Shown here piece after piece: positions 30,645-36,121 of a DNA stretch of 36,121 nt. The stretch comes from a virus. The notes below the pieces were generated by a model, which was not told the DNA's origin, searched no databases, and worked only from the letters and a program-made list of their open reading frames with translations. Made by a program: the position numbers and the translations under genes. The stretch lies in the IMG/VR virus record IMGVR_UViG_3300027749_000276, positions 1 through 36,121 of that record. One strand, given 5' to 3'. Each line of letters starts with the position of its first letter. Positions within the stretch are counted from its first letter, which is position 1.

Positions 30645-30765
30645 GCGCCTCGCGCCATTGCTTTAGCAGCATTTTGTTGTCCTCCCTGAGCCGCTGGTTT
30701 TCTTCCGTTAGTTCATGGGCGATGTTCTCTAAATTCTCTCTTTGCCACAGGGCGAAATTAGCCAT
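30580..30765 (-). CDS. Small coiled-coil protein at the end of the replication operon
   Basis: A 61-residue protein starting MANFALWQRENLENIAHELT with a strongly charged helical region ('EENQRLREDNKMLLKQWREA') that should form a coiled coil. AAGGA lies 7 nt upstream of the ATG, and the start overlaps the helicase stop by 8 nt, both supporting translation. Its last 21 codons are antisense to the 3' end of the HTH gene. Such short coiled-coil proteins follow helicase genes in several phages. Function unknown. Confidence 0.6.
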   Translation of the reverse strand: MANFALWQRENLENIAHELTEENQRLREDNKMLLKQWREALIERYQDEALAGSLDPQWPSQ

Positions 30766-32143
30766 TTGTTTTCCTTCGGCGCTTCATGGCGTCCATCAAA
30801 ATATCTTGTACCTCGCGCTTGGTCTCCAAACGCTCTAACACCAGCTCGTCTACTGTCCCCTTGGCCAGTATCCGGTGGATGAACACCGGTCTGTTGTGGC
30901 CAGCCTGCATCTGCCGGGTGGGCCCGATCCGCTCAATGATCTGGAGGTGCTCTTCAAGGTTCCAATTGACCGCGAAGAACACCAGTATATTGCCGCCGTC
31001 CTGCAAGTTAAGGCCGTGCCCAGCGCTTGCCGGGTGGGCGAATAACAGCGGTATTTTGCCTTCGTTCCAGTCCCGTATGGTCTGCGGGTTCTTGTCCAGA
31101 TGGCGCCCCTGTGGGAAGGCCTTGAGCAGCCTTGCAAGGTCGCTCCTGAAGTTGTAGGCCACCAGCACCGGCATGCCTGCGGCCTCCTCCACAATTGAAT
31201 CTAAGGCCTCTATCTTGGCCTTGTGCAGCTCGCGCCACTCGATGGCACCCTCGCCCACGTACATGGCGCCGTTGGCGATCTGAAGGCACTTCTGGGTCTT
31301 TGCTGCGGCGTTGAACGCTTCAACCTCGTGCCCAGAGTCCAGCGACGTGAACATTTCCTTTTCCATCTCCTTATAGTGCTTGCGGGCCTTGGGCGGCAGC
31401 GTCACCATGATGTCGTTGATGATGGGTTTCTTCAGGTCAAACCAGTCCTTGGCCTCGATGGTCAGGCACACGTCGCGCAGCTTGTCTTGTATCTCTTTTT
31501 GGGCGTGGCGCATGGGCTCCAAGCCAAAGCCGTCACGGGCCGTCTGGAACCAGCGTTGGCTAAAGGCCGTGAACGTACGCCCAAGGCGCGTGCCCGCGTC
31601 TAGGAACCACGCCTGTCCCCACAGGTCCTTGAGGCCGTTGCTGGCCGGTGTGCCGGTCAGCTCAATGATCCGGTTGATGCGGGTGTGGGCGATAGAGCCC
31701 AGCGCCTGCGCCCGCTTGCCGCCTTGGCGTAGCCGGAAGGACTTGACCCGCGTGGACTCGTCCAGCACCACGGTGCGATAGGGCCACTTGTCGCCCCAGT
31801 AAGCCACCAGCCAGACCAGTTGCTCGTAGTTGGTGGTGTAGACCTGCGCTGGGCTGCGCACAGCTTCTATGCGCTCTTTCTCAGTGCCCGTGATGGTCAC
31901 GACGTTCATGCCGCACAAGTGCTTCCACTTGAGCACCTCGTCGGGCCACGTGCCGGTGGCCACGCGCAAGGGCGCCACGACCAGCACCGGGTCGTCCTCC
32001 ACCATCAAGAGCGCCTCAATGGCCGTGAGCGTGGCCACGGTCTTGCCGGTGCCCATACCGGCCCACACCGCGCAGCGCTTGCTGTTTAATATGTGCTCAA
32101 TGATCATGCCCTGATACGGGCGGGGAGTGAATACTTGCCTCAC
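30758..32143 (-). CDS. SNF2-type DNA helicase/translocase
   Basis: A 461-residue superfamily 2 ATPase. Visible motifs: Q-like 'RPYQ' (residues 8-11), Walker A 'AGMGTGKT' (28-35), motif Ia region 'VVAPLRV', DExx box 'LDEST' (127-131), motif III 'LTGTPASN' (162-169), the C-terminal helicase lobe with 'VAYNFRSDLARLL' and 'SAGHGLNLQDGGNILVFF', and motif VI-like 'QIIERIGPTRQMQ' (401-413). Compared with full-size SNF2 proteins it is short, a size usual for phage members. It should remodel or unwind DNA during replication or recombination. The start codon is GTG and overlaps the methyltransferase stop (GTGA). Confidence 0.88.
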   Translation of the reverse strand: MRQVFTPRPYQGMIIEHILNSKRCAVWAGMGTGKTVATLTAIEALLMVEDDPVLVVAPLRVATGTWPDEVLKWKHLCGMNVVTITGTEKERIEAVRSPAQVYTTNYEQLVWLVAYWGDKWPYRTVVLDESTRVKSFRLRQGGKRAQALGSIAHTRINRIIELTGTPASNGLKDLWGQAWFLDAGTRLGRTFTAFSQRWFQTARDGFGLEPMRHAQKEIQDKLRDVCLTIEAKDWFDLKKPIINDIMVTLPPKARKHYKEMEKEMFTSLDSGHEVEAFNAAAKTQKCLQIANGAMYVGEGAIEWRELHKAKIEALDSIVEEAAGMPVLVAYNFRSDLARLLKAFPQGRHLDKNPQTIRDWNEGKIPLLFAHPASAGHGLNLQDGGNILVFFAVNWNLEEHLQIIERIGPTRQMQAGHNRPVFIHRILAKGTVDELVLERLETKREVQDILMDAMKRRRKTNG

Positions 32144-32901
32144 ATCATGCTTTCAATGAAGACGCGCGCCGCTTCAGCGTTGATTGCGTTTCCGTAGGCG
32201 CGCAGTCGTCCCACTCTTGAGGCAGCCCCATGAGCCAGCGGGAATGTGCTGGGTTCAATTGGGCGGCGTTTTTTGTTTTGGCATTGAACCCATCGAGCGT
32301 TTCCCCAAAAAGTACCAGATGAACACAATGTGCTAGTTTGTCTGTCCTGCCGCTGCTCACCACGCTGGGGGCGGCTCCGTCCTTCCAATCGCGGGCATTC
32401 GGTGTTGGCCACCCAGTAAAGTCGGTCTCGGATGTGCGGAGCGCCGACGCCCGCAGACGGGAACGGGACGGCCCCGAAGGCGTAGCCCACGGCTTCCAAG
32501 TCAGCTTGTACAAGGTCGATCCAAGGCTCTGCGTCCTTGCTCGCAACCTGCTCTCCAATAATCGTTGCAGGGCGACACTGCTCAATGAGGTGGTGAAAGG
32601 CGGGCCAGAGATGCCGCTCATCATCAAACCCGCCGCCTTTACCTGCCGAGCTGAAAGGCTGGCAAGGACAGCTTCCTGTCCATACTGGGCGATCATCTGG
32701 CCAACCTGCTCGGCGTAGGGCAAGGCTCCAGACCCCGATTCCGGCAAAGAAGTGGCACTGGGTGTAGCGCTTGAGTTCGTTGGGTGTGACATCTTCAATA
32801 CTCCGTTCATCAACAATGCCGGGCGCGATATGCCCAGCTTCAATTAAATTGCGCAGCCATTGCGCCGCGTAGGGGTCTATCTCGTTGTAGTAGGCAGTCA
32901 T
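32140..32901 (-). CDS. DNA cytosine-5 methyltransferase (orphan, phage type)
   Basis: A 253-residue C5 methyltransferase that uses S-adenosylmethionine. Motifs: I '[16 protein letters not shown]' (51-66), IV '[14 protein letters not shown]' with catalytic Cys80, VI 'GEQV' (Glu117; usual form is ENV), VIII 'RDRLYWVA' (158-165) and X '[16 protein letters not shown]' near the end. A segment resembling motifs II/III ('[13 protein letters not shown]', 'VDERSIEDV') lies before motif I. The recognition region between VIII and X is short (about 60 residues). No restriction endonuclease partner is nearby, so protection from host restriction or self-marking is likely. Start ATG overlaps the nuclease stop (ATGA). 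A second frame overlaps it almost entirely; see the entry at 32145-32792. Confidence 0.88.
   Translation of the reverse strand: MTAYYNEIDPYAAQWLRNLIEAGHIAPGIVDERSIEDVTPNELKRYTQCHFFAGIGVWSLALRRAGWPDDRPVWTGSCPCQPFSSAGKGGGFDDERHLWPAFHHLIEQCRPATIIGEQVASKDAEPWIDLVQADLEAVGYAFGAVPFPSAGVGAPHIRDRLYWVANTECPRLEGRSRPQRGEQRQDRQTSTLCSSGTFWGNARWVQCQNKKRRPIEPSTFPLAHGAASRVGRLRAYGNAINAEAARVFIESMM
32145..32792 (-). CDS. Overlapping same-strand ORF inside the methyltransferase gene (possible dual coding)
   Basis: A 215-codon frame in another phase on the same strand. The ATG at 32792 is preceded by CGGAG with 8-nt spacing; the frame stays open upstream to a TTG at 32843. Its translation is not random: it contains '[18 protein letters not shown]', '[20 protein letters not shown]', '[20 protein letters not shown]' and ends '[20 protein letters not shown]' plus a basic tail. 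This combination (LTWK, TPSG, LRAS, TGWPTP, SRWLMG.P..W) is one I recall from many phage and prophage database proteins, usually called hypothetical or methyltransferase. Either it is a real overlapping gene or those entries are shadows of the methyltransferase frame. No function can be assigned. Confidence 0.4.
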   Translation of the reverse strand: MSHPTNSSATPSATSLPESGSGALPYAEQVGQMIAQYGQEAVLASLSARQVKAAGLMMSGISGPPFTTSLSSVALQRLLESRLRARTQSLGSTLYKLTWKPWATPSGPSRSRLRASALRTSETDFTGWPTPNARDWKDGAAPSVVSSGRTDKLAHCVHLVLFGETLDGFNAKTKNAAQLNPAHSRWLMGLPQEWDDCAPTETQSTLKRRASSLKA

Positions 32902-33164
32902 GCCAATAGCGCGTCCACGCCCTCCATGCTGTCGATCACCTCAACAAACTCGCCCAGCCTGCGCATGCGGTTGTGCTCGCGTATCTGCGTGGAGCGGGGC
33001 TTGACGCCGGGCGCCTTGAGCTCAATCCAGATGGGCTGGCGTCCCGGCAGCATGACCCGGCGGTCCGGTGCGCCGACGTGGCCGATCCACTTGGCCTTGC
33101 GGATTTCGCCGCCCTGCTCTTTTACCCGTTTGACGAGGTATTTCTCGATGTCTGATTCGCGCAT
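32898..33164 (-). CDS. VRR-NUC domain nuclease
   Basis: An 88-residue single-domain protein with the VRR-NUC (PD-(D/E)xK superfamily) core: Glu7 in the N-terminal helix, 'GHVGAPDRRVMLPG' with Asp34, and 'WIELKAPG' with Glu48 and Lys50, then a C-terminal helix ('QIREHNRMRRLG'). Stand-alone VRR-NUC proteins of this length are common in phage replication operons and are thought to be structure-specific nucleases acting on branched or Holliday-type intermediates. The ATG overlaps the polymerase stop by 1 nt (TAATG), and its stop overlaps the methyltransferase start. Confidence 0.88.
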   Translation of the reverse strand: MRESDIEKYLVKRVKEQGGEIRKAKWIGHVGAPDRRVMLPGRQPIWIELKAPGVKPRSTQIREHNRMRRLGEFVEVIDSMEGVDALLA

Positions 33165-35221
33165 TAGTCTTTCCTGTATCGGTATGTTTCAAAACCCGCT
33201 GCTGCCAGCGGCATGTCTTGCGCCCACGAAGGCGGTGTGGCCAGCAGTGCGGCCATGTGGTCAACGTTGTACTCGGAGCTGTCCGGTGCCTCGGCGATGA
33301 TCTCGTCATGCACCGTCAGCACGATCTGGTAGCCCGCAGCCTCGATCAGCGGCATGTTCGCGGCCATCACGTCACGGGCGATGGCTTGGCACAGGTTCTC
33401 AAAGAGCTTGCCGCCGTGGGTGTGGATGCGGGTCCACTTGCGCGTGAACTGGTCCACGCCCATGTAGGTGATGCTGCCGTCCTCCACAATCTTAGGGCTG
33501 GGGTAGCACAGCGAGCGGCCCGAGGGCAGCGTGATCAGCAGCCAGCTCTTTGCGGCCTTGATCTTCAGGCCCAGCGTGGTGTAGGTCTGGCCACGGGTGA
33601 ACAAGGCTTGTATCACCGCGTTCTTGAGCCTGCCCCAGTAGCCTGAGATGTTGGGGTGGGCGACGCGCCATGCGCGCTTTAGCACGTCGCAGGCCACGAA
33701 GGCGTCATCGGACAGCCCGTAGCGCGGGCGCTTGTCCTTGATGGCCCACTCCAAAAACTTGTCGGCCTTGGCCACCAGCTCCTCGTCGGCCAGCTCCAGT
33801 ACCTTTATGGCAAGGTCTTCAAGGTTAATGCTGTAGGCTCCGGCAAAGGTCGCAAATGCCCCCACGCCGCCCTCGTAGGCCAGCGCAAGCTCTTGGACCT
33901 TGCCCACCTGCCGCTGGTCTTTGTTGACCTTGTCAGGAGCCACACCAAAGGACTTGCTGTACGCCATCTTGTACAGGTCAGGCCCGGTGCCCTCGTCAAA
34001 GTCACGGAAGGCCTTGAGCTTCCATTCCTCGTTGGCCAACCACGCCTGCACCCGGCCCTCAATGTTGGCCAAGTCGGCAATAACTAGTTTCTGCCTATCG
34101 GGCGCCACGATGCAGCTACGGATGGACGAGCTTATCAGCTCCATGGTGTTGCCGGTGATAAGGTGCGCGCACTCGGCCTTGAGCGCCTCGATGCCTAGGT
34201 CGATCTGGTCTTGCTTGAGCGTGGGCCGGGGCAGGTTCTGGGGCTGGAACAGCCGCCCAGCCCAGCGCCCAGTGCGCGCCGCGCCGTTGAACTGCAACAG
34301 CCCGCGCAGGCGCCCATCCGCGCTGGTGCCCTTGCGTAGCACCTTGTACTTGGCCGTGCTGGTGGAGCTGGCTTGTAAACGCACTGTCAGCAGCTCCTTG
34401 AGCGCTGGGGGTACGTCCATGGCCAGCGTTTTCTCTACGGTGGCCATCTGAAGGTCCGGCATGTCGATGCCGTAACTCTCAAGTATGTGCAAGCGCAACG
34501 CTGCACCCTGTGTGGTATTGGTAACGTGGCCGTCGGTAAGCTCCACCGAGCGCTCGGACAGTTCGCTCTGCGCTTTGGCCACGGCCTTGATGGCCGCGTC
34601 CACCAGAGCCATGTCGATGGCCACGCCCCGGTCGTTGATAGTCTGGTCAAGCTGCCACAGCGCCGTCTCGGTTGGGGTCATGTTAAGCATGGGCATGCGC
34701 TGCATCACTTCGCGCATGGCCTCGATGTCCGAGGCCGCGTAGGCCTTGAAGCGCTCCCACTCCACCGGGTGCGTCTCGCGGGTGGCCCGGCGCAGGATGC
34801 GGTTCTTGCCCAGCGGCTTGCAAAAGAGCTGGATTAGGCGCTTGCCGTCCTTGTCCTTGGCCTTGTCGGTGGGCAGGCCCAGTATCTCGCAGAGCATGCC
34901 CAGCGAGCCCGGCAAGCCGTGGCTCAGTGCTTGGACCATAGTGTCGTGGATGCGCGCCGTGGGGATGTCTATGCCCCACGCATGCCGGATCACCGTGCGG
35001 TCGAAGTGGCTGTTATGGATCACCACCTTGACCTCGGGGTCGAGGATGGCATCGCACAAGGACAATCGCGGTGCAGCGATTGTCACGTCATCTACCTGCA
35101 CGGGCCCATCGTCCCACGCATACGCCACCAGCAGTATCTCCGCGTCCGCCGCGTAGGCGTGCGTGCCGTTAGCAATCGGGGTCTCGGAGTACGTCTCCAA
35201 GTCCAGATAGAGAGTCTTCAC
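33164..35221 (-). CDS. DNA polymerase, family A with 3'-5' exonuclease
   Basis: A 685-residue replicative polymerase. The proofreading domain has ExoI 'LDLET' (Asp7, Glu9), ExoII 'NSHFDR' (Asp74) and ExoIII 'YAASD' (Tyr161, Asp165). The polymerase domain has motif A 'IADLANIEGR' (Asp383), motif B 'RQVGKVQELALAYEGG' (Arg437, Lys441, Tyr449) and motif C 'TVHDE' (Asp639). Motif A reads DLANIEGR instead of the cellular DYSQIELR, which is the usual phage variant. There is no 5'-3' exonuclease domain. The start is GTG and overlaps the preceding stop (GTGA); no Shine-Dalgarno is evident, so translation probably depends on coupling. Confidence 0.93.
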   Translation of the reverse strand: MKTLYLDLETYSETPIANGTHAYAADAEILLVAYAWDDGPVQVDDVTIAAPRLSLCDAILDPEVKVVIHNSHFDRTVIRHAWGIDIPTARIHDTMVQALSHGLPGSLGMLCEILGLPTDKAKDKDGKRLIQLFCKPLGKNRILRRATRETHPVEWERFKAYAASDIEAMREVMQRMPMLNMTPTETALWQLDQTINDRGVAIDMALVDAAIKAVAKAQSELSERSVELTDGHVTNTTQGAALRLHILESYGIDMPDLQMATVEKTLAMDVPPALKELLTVRLQASSTSTAKYKVLRKGTSADGRLRGLLQFNGAARTGRWAGRLFQPQNLPRPTLKQDQIDLGIEALKAECAHLITGNTMELISSSIRSCIVAPDRQKLVIADLANIEGRVQAWLANEEWKLKAFRDFDEGTGPDLYKMAYSKSFGVAPDKVNKDQRQVGKVQELALAYEGGVGAFATFAGAYSINLEDLAIKVLELADEELVAKADKFLEWAIKDKRPRYGLSDDAFVACDVLKRAWRVAHPNISGYWGRLKNAVIQALFTRGQTYTTLGLKIKAAKSWLLITLPSGRSLCYPSPKIVEDGSITYMGVDQFTRKWTRIHTHGGKLFENLCQAIARDVMAANMPLIEAAGYQIVLTVHDEIIAEAPDSSEYNVDHMAALLATPPSWAQDMPLAAAGFETYRYRKD

Positions 35222-35412
35222 TGTGAAGTCTTCAGTGTCGATGGCATGCTGATCTTGTGCAGGATGCTTACGACCTCTTGCGTGCCTTCAGTAAGTGCCT
35301 CTGACTGGAGCAAGCGGCCCACCAGCTCGGGGTTCTTCTTGGCGTAGCCCTCACCAAAAACGATGTCAATCGCCTCGGCGGCGTCCCATATCTTGTCTTT
35401 AAGTCTGCCCAT
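35218..35412 (-). CDS. Small hypothetical protein upstream of the polymerase
   Basis: A 64-residue, mainly helical protein starting MGRLKDKIWDAAEAIDIVFG, with 'KKNPELVGRLLQSEALTEGT' in the middle. The stop overlaps the polymerase start by 4 nt, so it probably drives polymerase translation by coupling. No domain recognised. Confidence 0.65.
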   Translation of the reverse strand: MGRLKDKIWDAAEAIDIVFGEGYAKKNPELVGRLLQSEALTEGTQEVVSILHKISMPSTLKTSQ

Positions 35413-35433
35413 GGTAATTCCAGTATGTGTGTA

Positions 35434-35781
35434 TTAAAGTAAATCTTCAAGACGTAAATAAATCATGCTGCGCCATTGCGTGACAACAGGCATGTGGTTG
35501 TGCGCTTGGGTAGGCTCAACTTTCCCAAGCGGGTGAATCCAACCAAGGCTTTTCAAAGCCCGGACCCCAGATACCCATACATTGGGATGCAATTCTTTTG
35601 GGCGATACAGCTTTTTTTGCGTGCAATATTCCCGAAACTCATCACCAAGCACTATGGGTTTTTGCATGAGCAACTGTTCAGCGCATGCTAAATAGCCCTC
35701 TACAAAGTCTGGCGCGGTTCCGTATGCTTTCTCCCAACACTTGCTTGCAAGGGCCATAGCGTTTTGCATTCGTTCTGACAT
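35434..35781 (-). CDS. Hypothetical protein, possible winged-helix DNA-binding type
   Basis: The ATG at 35781 is preferred over an upstream TTG at 35850: it has an AGGTG site and lies downstream of a promoter-like sequence. The 115-residue product starts MSERMQNAMALASKCWEKAY and contains 'GDEFREYCTQKKLYRPKELH', 'NVWVSGVRALKSLGWIHPLG' and 'MPVVTQWRSMIYLRL'. The 'F..C....L..P...N.W....RAL...G.I...G' arrangement is like small phage proteins with a winged-helix-type fold in replication regions; this is a weak resemblance. Function unknown. Confidence 0.6.
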   Translation of the reverse strand: MSERMQNAMALASKCWEKAYGTAPDFVEGYLACAEQLLMQKPIVLGDEFREYCTQKKLYRPKELHPNVWVSGVRALKSLGWIHPLGKVEPTQAHNHMPVVTQWRSMIYLRLEDLL

Positions 35782-35821
35782 CGCTGCACCTATGTGTATG
35801 TAAGGTGGGGGTACTCGCTGC

Positions 35822-35850
35822 ACTATGGGCCGCATGGGTTCAAGACTCAA
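35822..35850 (-). promoter_or_regulatory. Putative promoter for the replication operon
   Basis: On the minus strand TTGAGT (35850-35845) and CATAGT (35827-35822) are 17 nt apart, each matching the sigma70 consensus at four of six positions. A transcript would start near 35815 and carry the AGGTG site before the ATG at 35781. Moderate match only. Confidence 0.35.
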
Positions 35851-35887
35851 TTGTTTTAAACCATAGCATCCGCTTTCCCCCCGAAAA

Positions 35888-36121
35888 TCAAACCAAGTCG
35901 GCTGCGCTCAAGTCGTCAAAGTCATCGGAGTCGGCCACACCGCCGCCTGCAAAGCTCTCGCCGTCCTTGGCGAACTGCACGCCCATCAGCGTGGCGTTGA
36001 TGCGCTTGCCGTAGTTGTTGTCCTGCACCCACAGCTCGACGCTGGCGTTGACGTAGCAGCCAGCGTAGGGCTTGCCGTCCTGCGCCGTCAGCGGGGTCTT
36101 GTTCACGTCGATCACCAAGGG
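35888..36121 (-). CDS. ssDNA-binding protein, Enc34/DUF2815 type (N-terminus outside window)
   Basis: The frame is open through the window edge, so only the C-terminal 77 residues are seen; the apparent TTG start at 36118 is an internal Leu codon. Residues 'LTAQDGKPYAGCYVNASVEL', 'WVQDNNYGKRINATLMGVQF', 'KDGESFAGGG' and the acidic tail 'ADSDDFDDLS' match the C-terminal half of DUF2815/Enc34-type single-stranded DNA-binding proteins, which play the T7 gp2.5 role in replication. The acidic tail would contact polymerase and helicase. It would be the most upstream visible gene of the leftward replication operon. Confidence 0.82.
   Translation of the reverse strand, partial: PLVIDVNKTPLTAQDGKPYAGCYVNASVELWVQDNNYGKRINATLMGVQFAKDGESFAGGGVADSDDFDDLSAADLV

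Noticed and set aside
33218-33646. Plus-strand ORFs opposite the polymerase and helicase genes
   Set aside because: They are antisense to well-supported genes with full motif sets and have no ribosome sites or recognisable domains.
35782-35850. TTG start extending the 35434-35781 gene
   Set aside because: The upstream segment overlaps the putative promoter and lacks a ribosome site; the ATG at 35781 has AGGTG.
1-36121. tRNA genes, integrase or attachment sites
   Set aside because: None was recognised by reading; a dedicated tRNA scan was not possible, so absence is not proven.

Overview
The window is a stretch of a tailed-phage genome, most consistent with a short-tailed (podovirus-like) phage of a proteobacterium. 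A freshwater betaproteobacterial host would fit the general character of the proteins, but nothing in the sequence proves it. The evidence for a phage is a major capsid C-terminus, two head-tail adaptor-like proteins, a nozzle-like protein, three large internal-virion-type proteins, a holin/endolysin cassette, and an oppositely oriented replication block with a family A DNA polymerase and an Enc34/DUF2815-type ssDNA-binding protein. No tail tube, sheath, baseplate or typical tape-measure gene is seen. No integrase, RNA polymerase, tRNA or CRISPR was seen. No stretch over 300 bases lacks a gene; the largest non-coding gap is 30042-30154.

Plus strand, 1-30041 (virion and lysis): capsid end (1-537); a small beta-rich virion-type protein (584-1033); a group of basic, glycine-lysine proteins sharing a short Phi-K-x-G-G motif (1045-2118, 2804-4031), interleaved with a conserved small virion-type protein and a small membrane protein; an adaptor with an inserted discoidin-like domain (4035-5105); a zinc-ribbon-like protein; a long array of fibre and adhesin-type genes (5455-14396) including three very small ORFs or genes between the large ones; a lysis region with membrane/coiled-coil proteins, 3TM-type holin and GH24 endolysin (14399-16367); a second adaptor, an appendage protein and a nozzle whose middle half is repeats (16376-21872); then three large internal-virion-type proteins, the first carrying 52 octapeptide repeats (22112-30041). 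The block ends at a strong hairpin terminator (30130-30155).

Minus strand, 36121-30155 (replication): ssDNA-binding protein (partial), two small proteins, DNA polymerase A with 3'-5' exonuclease, VRR-NUC nuclease, C5 cytosine methyltransferase, SNF2-type helicase and small proteins. Most of these genes are joined by 1-8 nt stop/start overlaps, indicating a translationally coupled operon. A small HTH regulator (30444-30644) lies on the opposite strand inside this operon and appears to share a palindromic -10 box with the divergent gene at 30155-30397; its transcript is predicted to be leaderless.

The strongest observations for follow-up are: (1) a second, same-strand reading frame inside the methyltransferase that looks like a recognisable protein family in its own right; (2) the 423-residue octapeptide repeat tract in an internal-virion-type protein; (3) the Phi-K-x-G-G motif shared by several neighbouring virion-region proteins, three of which end in Trp; (4) domain insertions in the adaptor and nozzle; (5) the symmetrical, leaderless promoter arrangement of the HTH gene.
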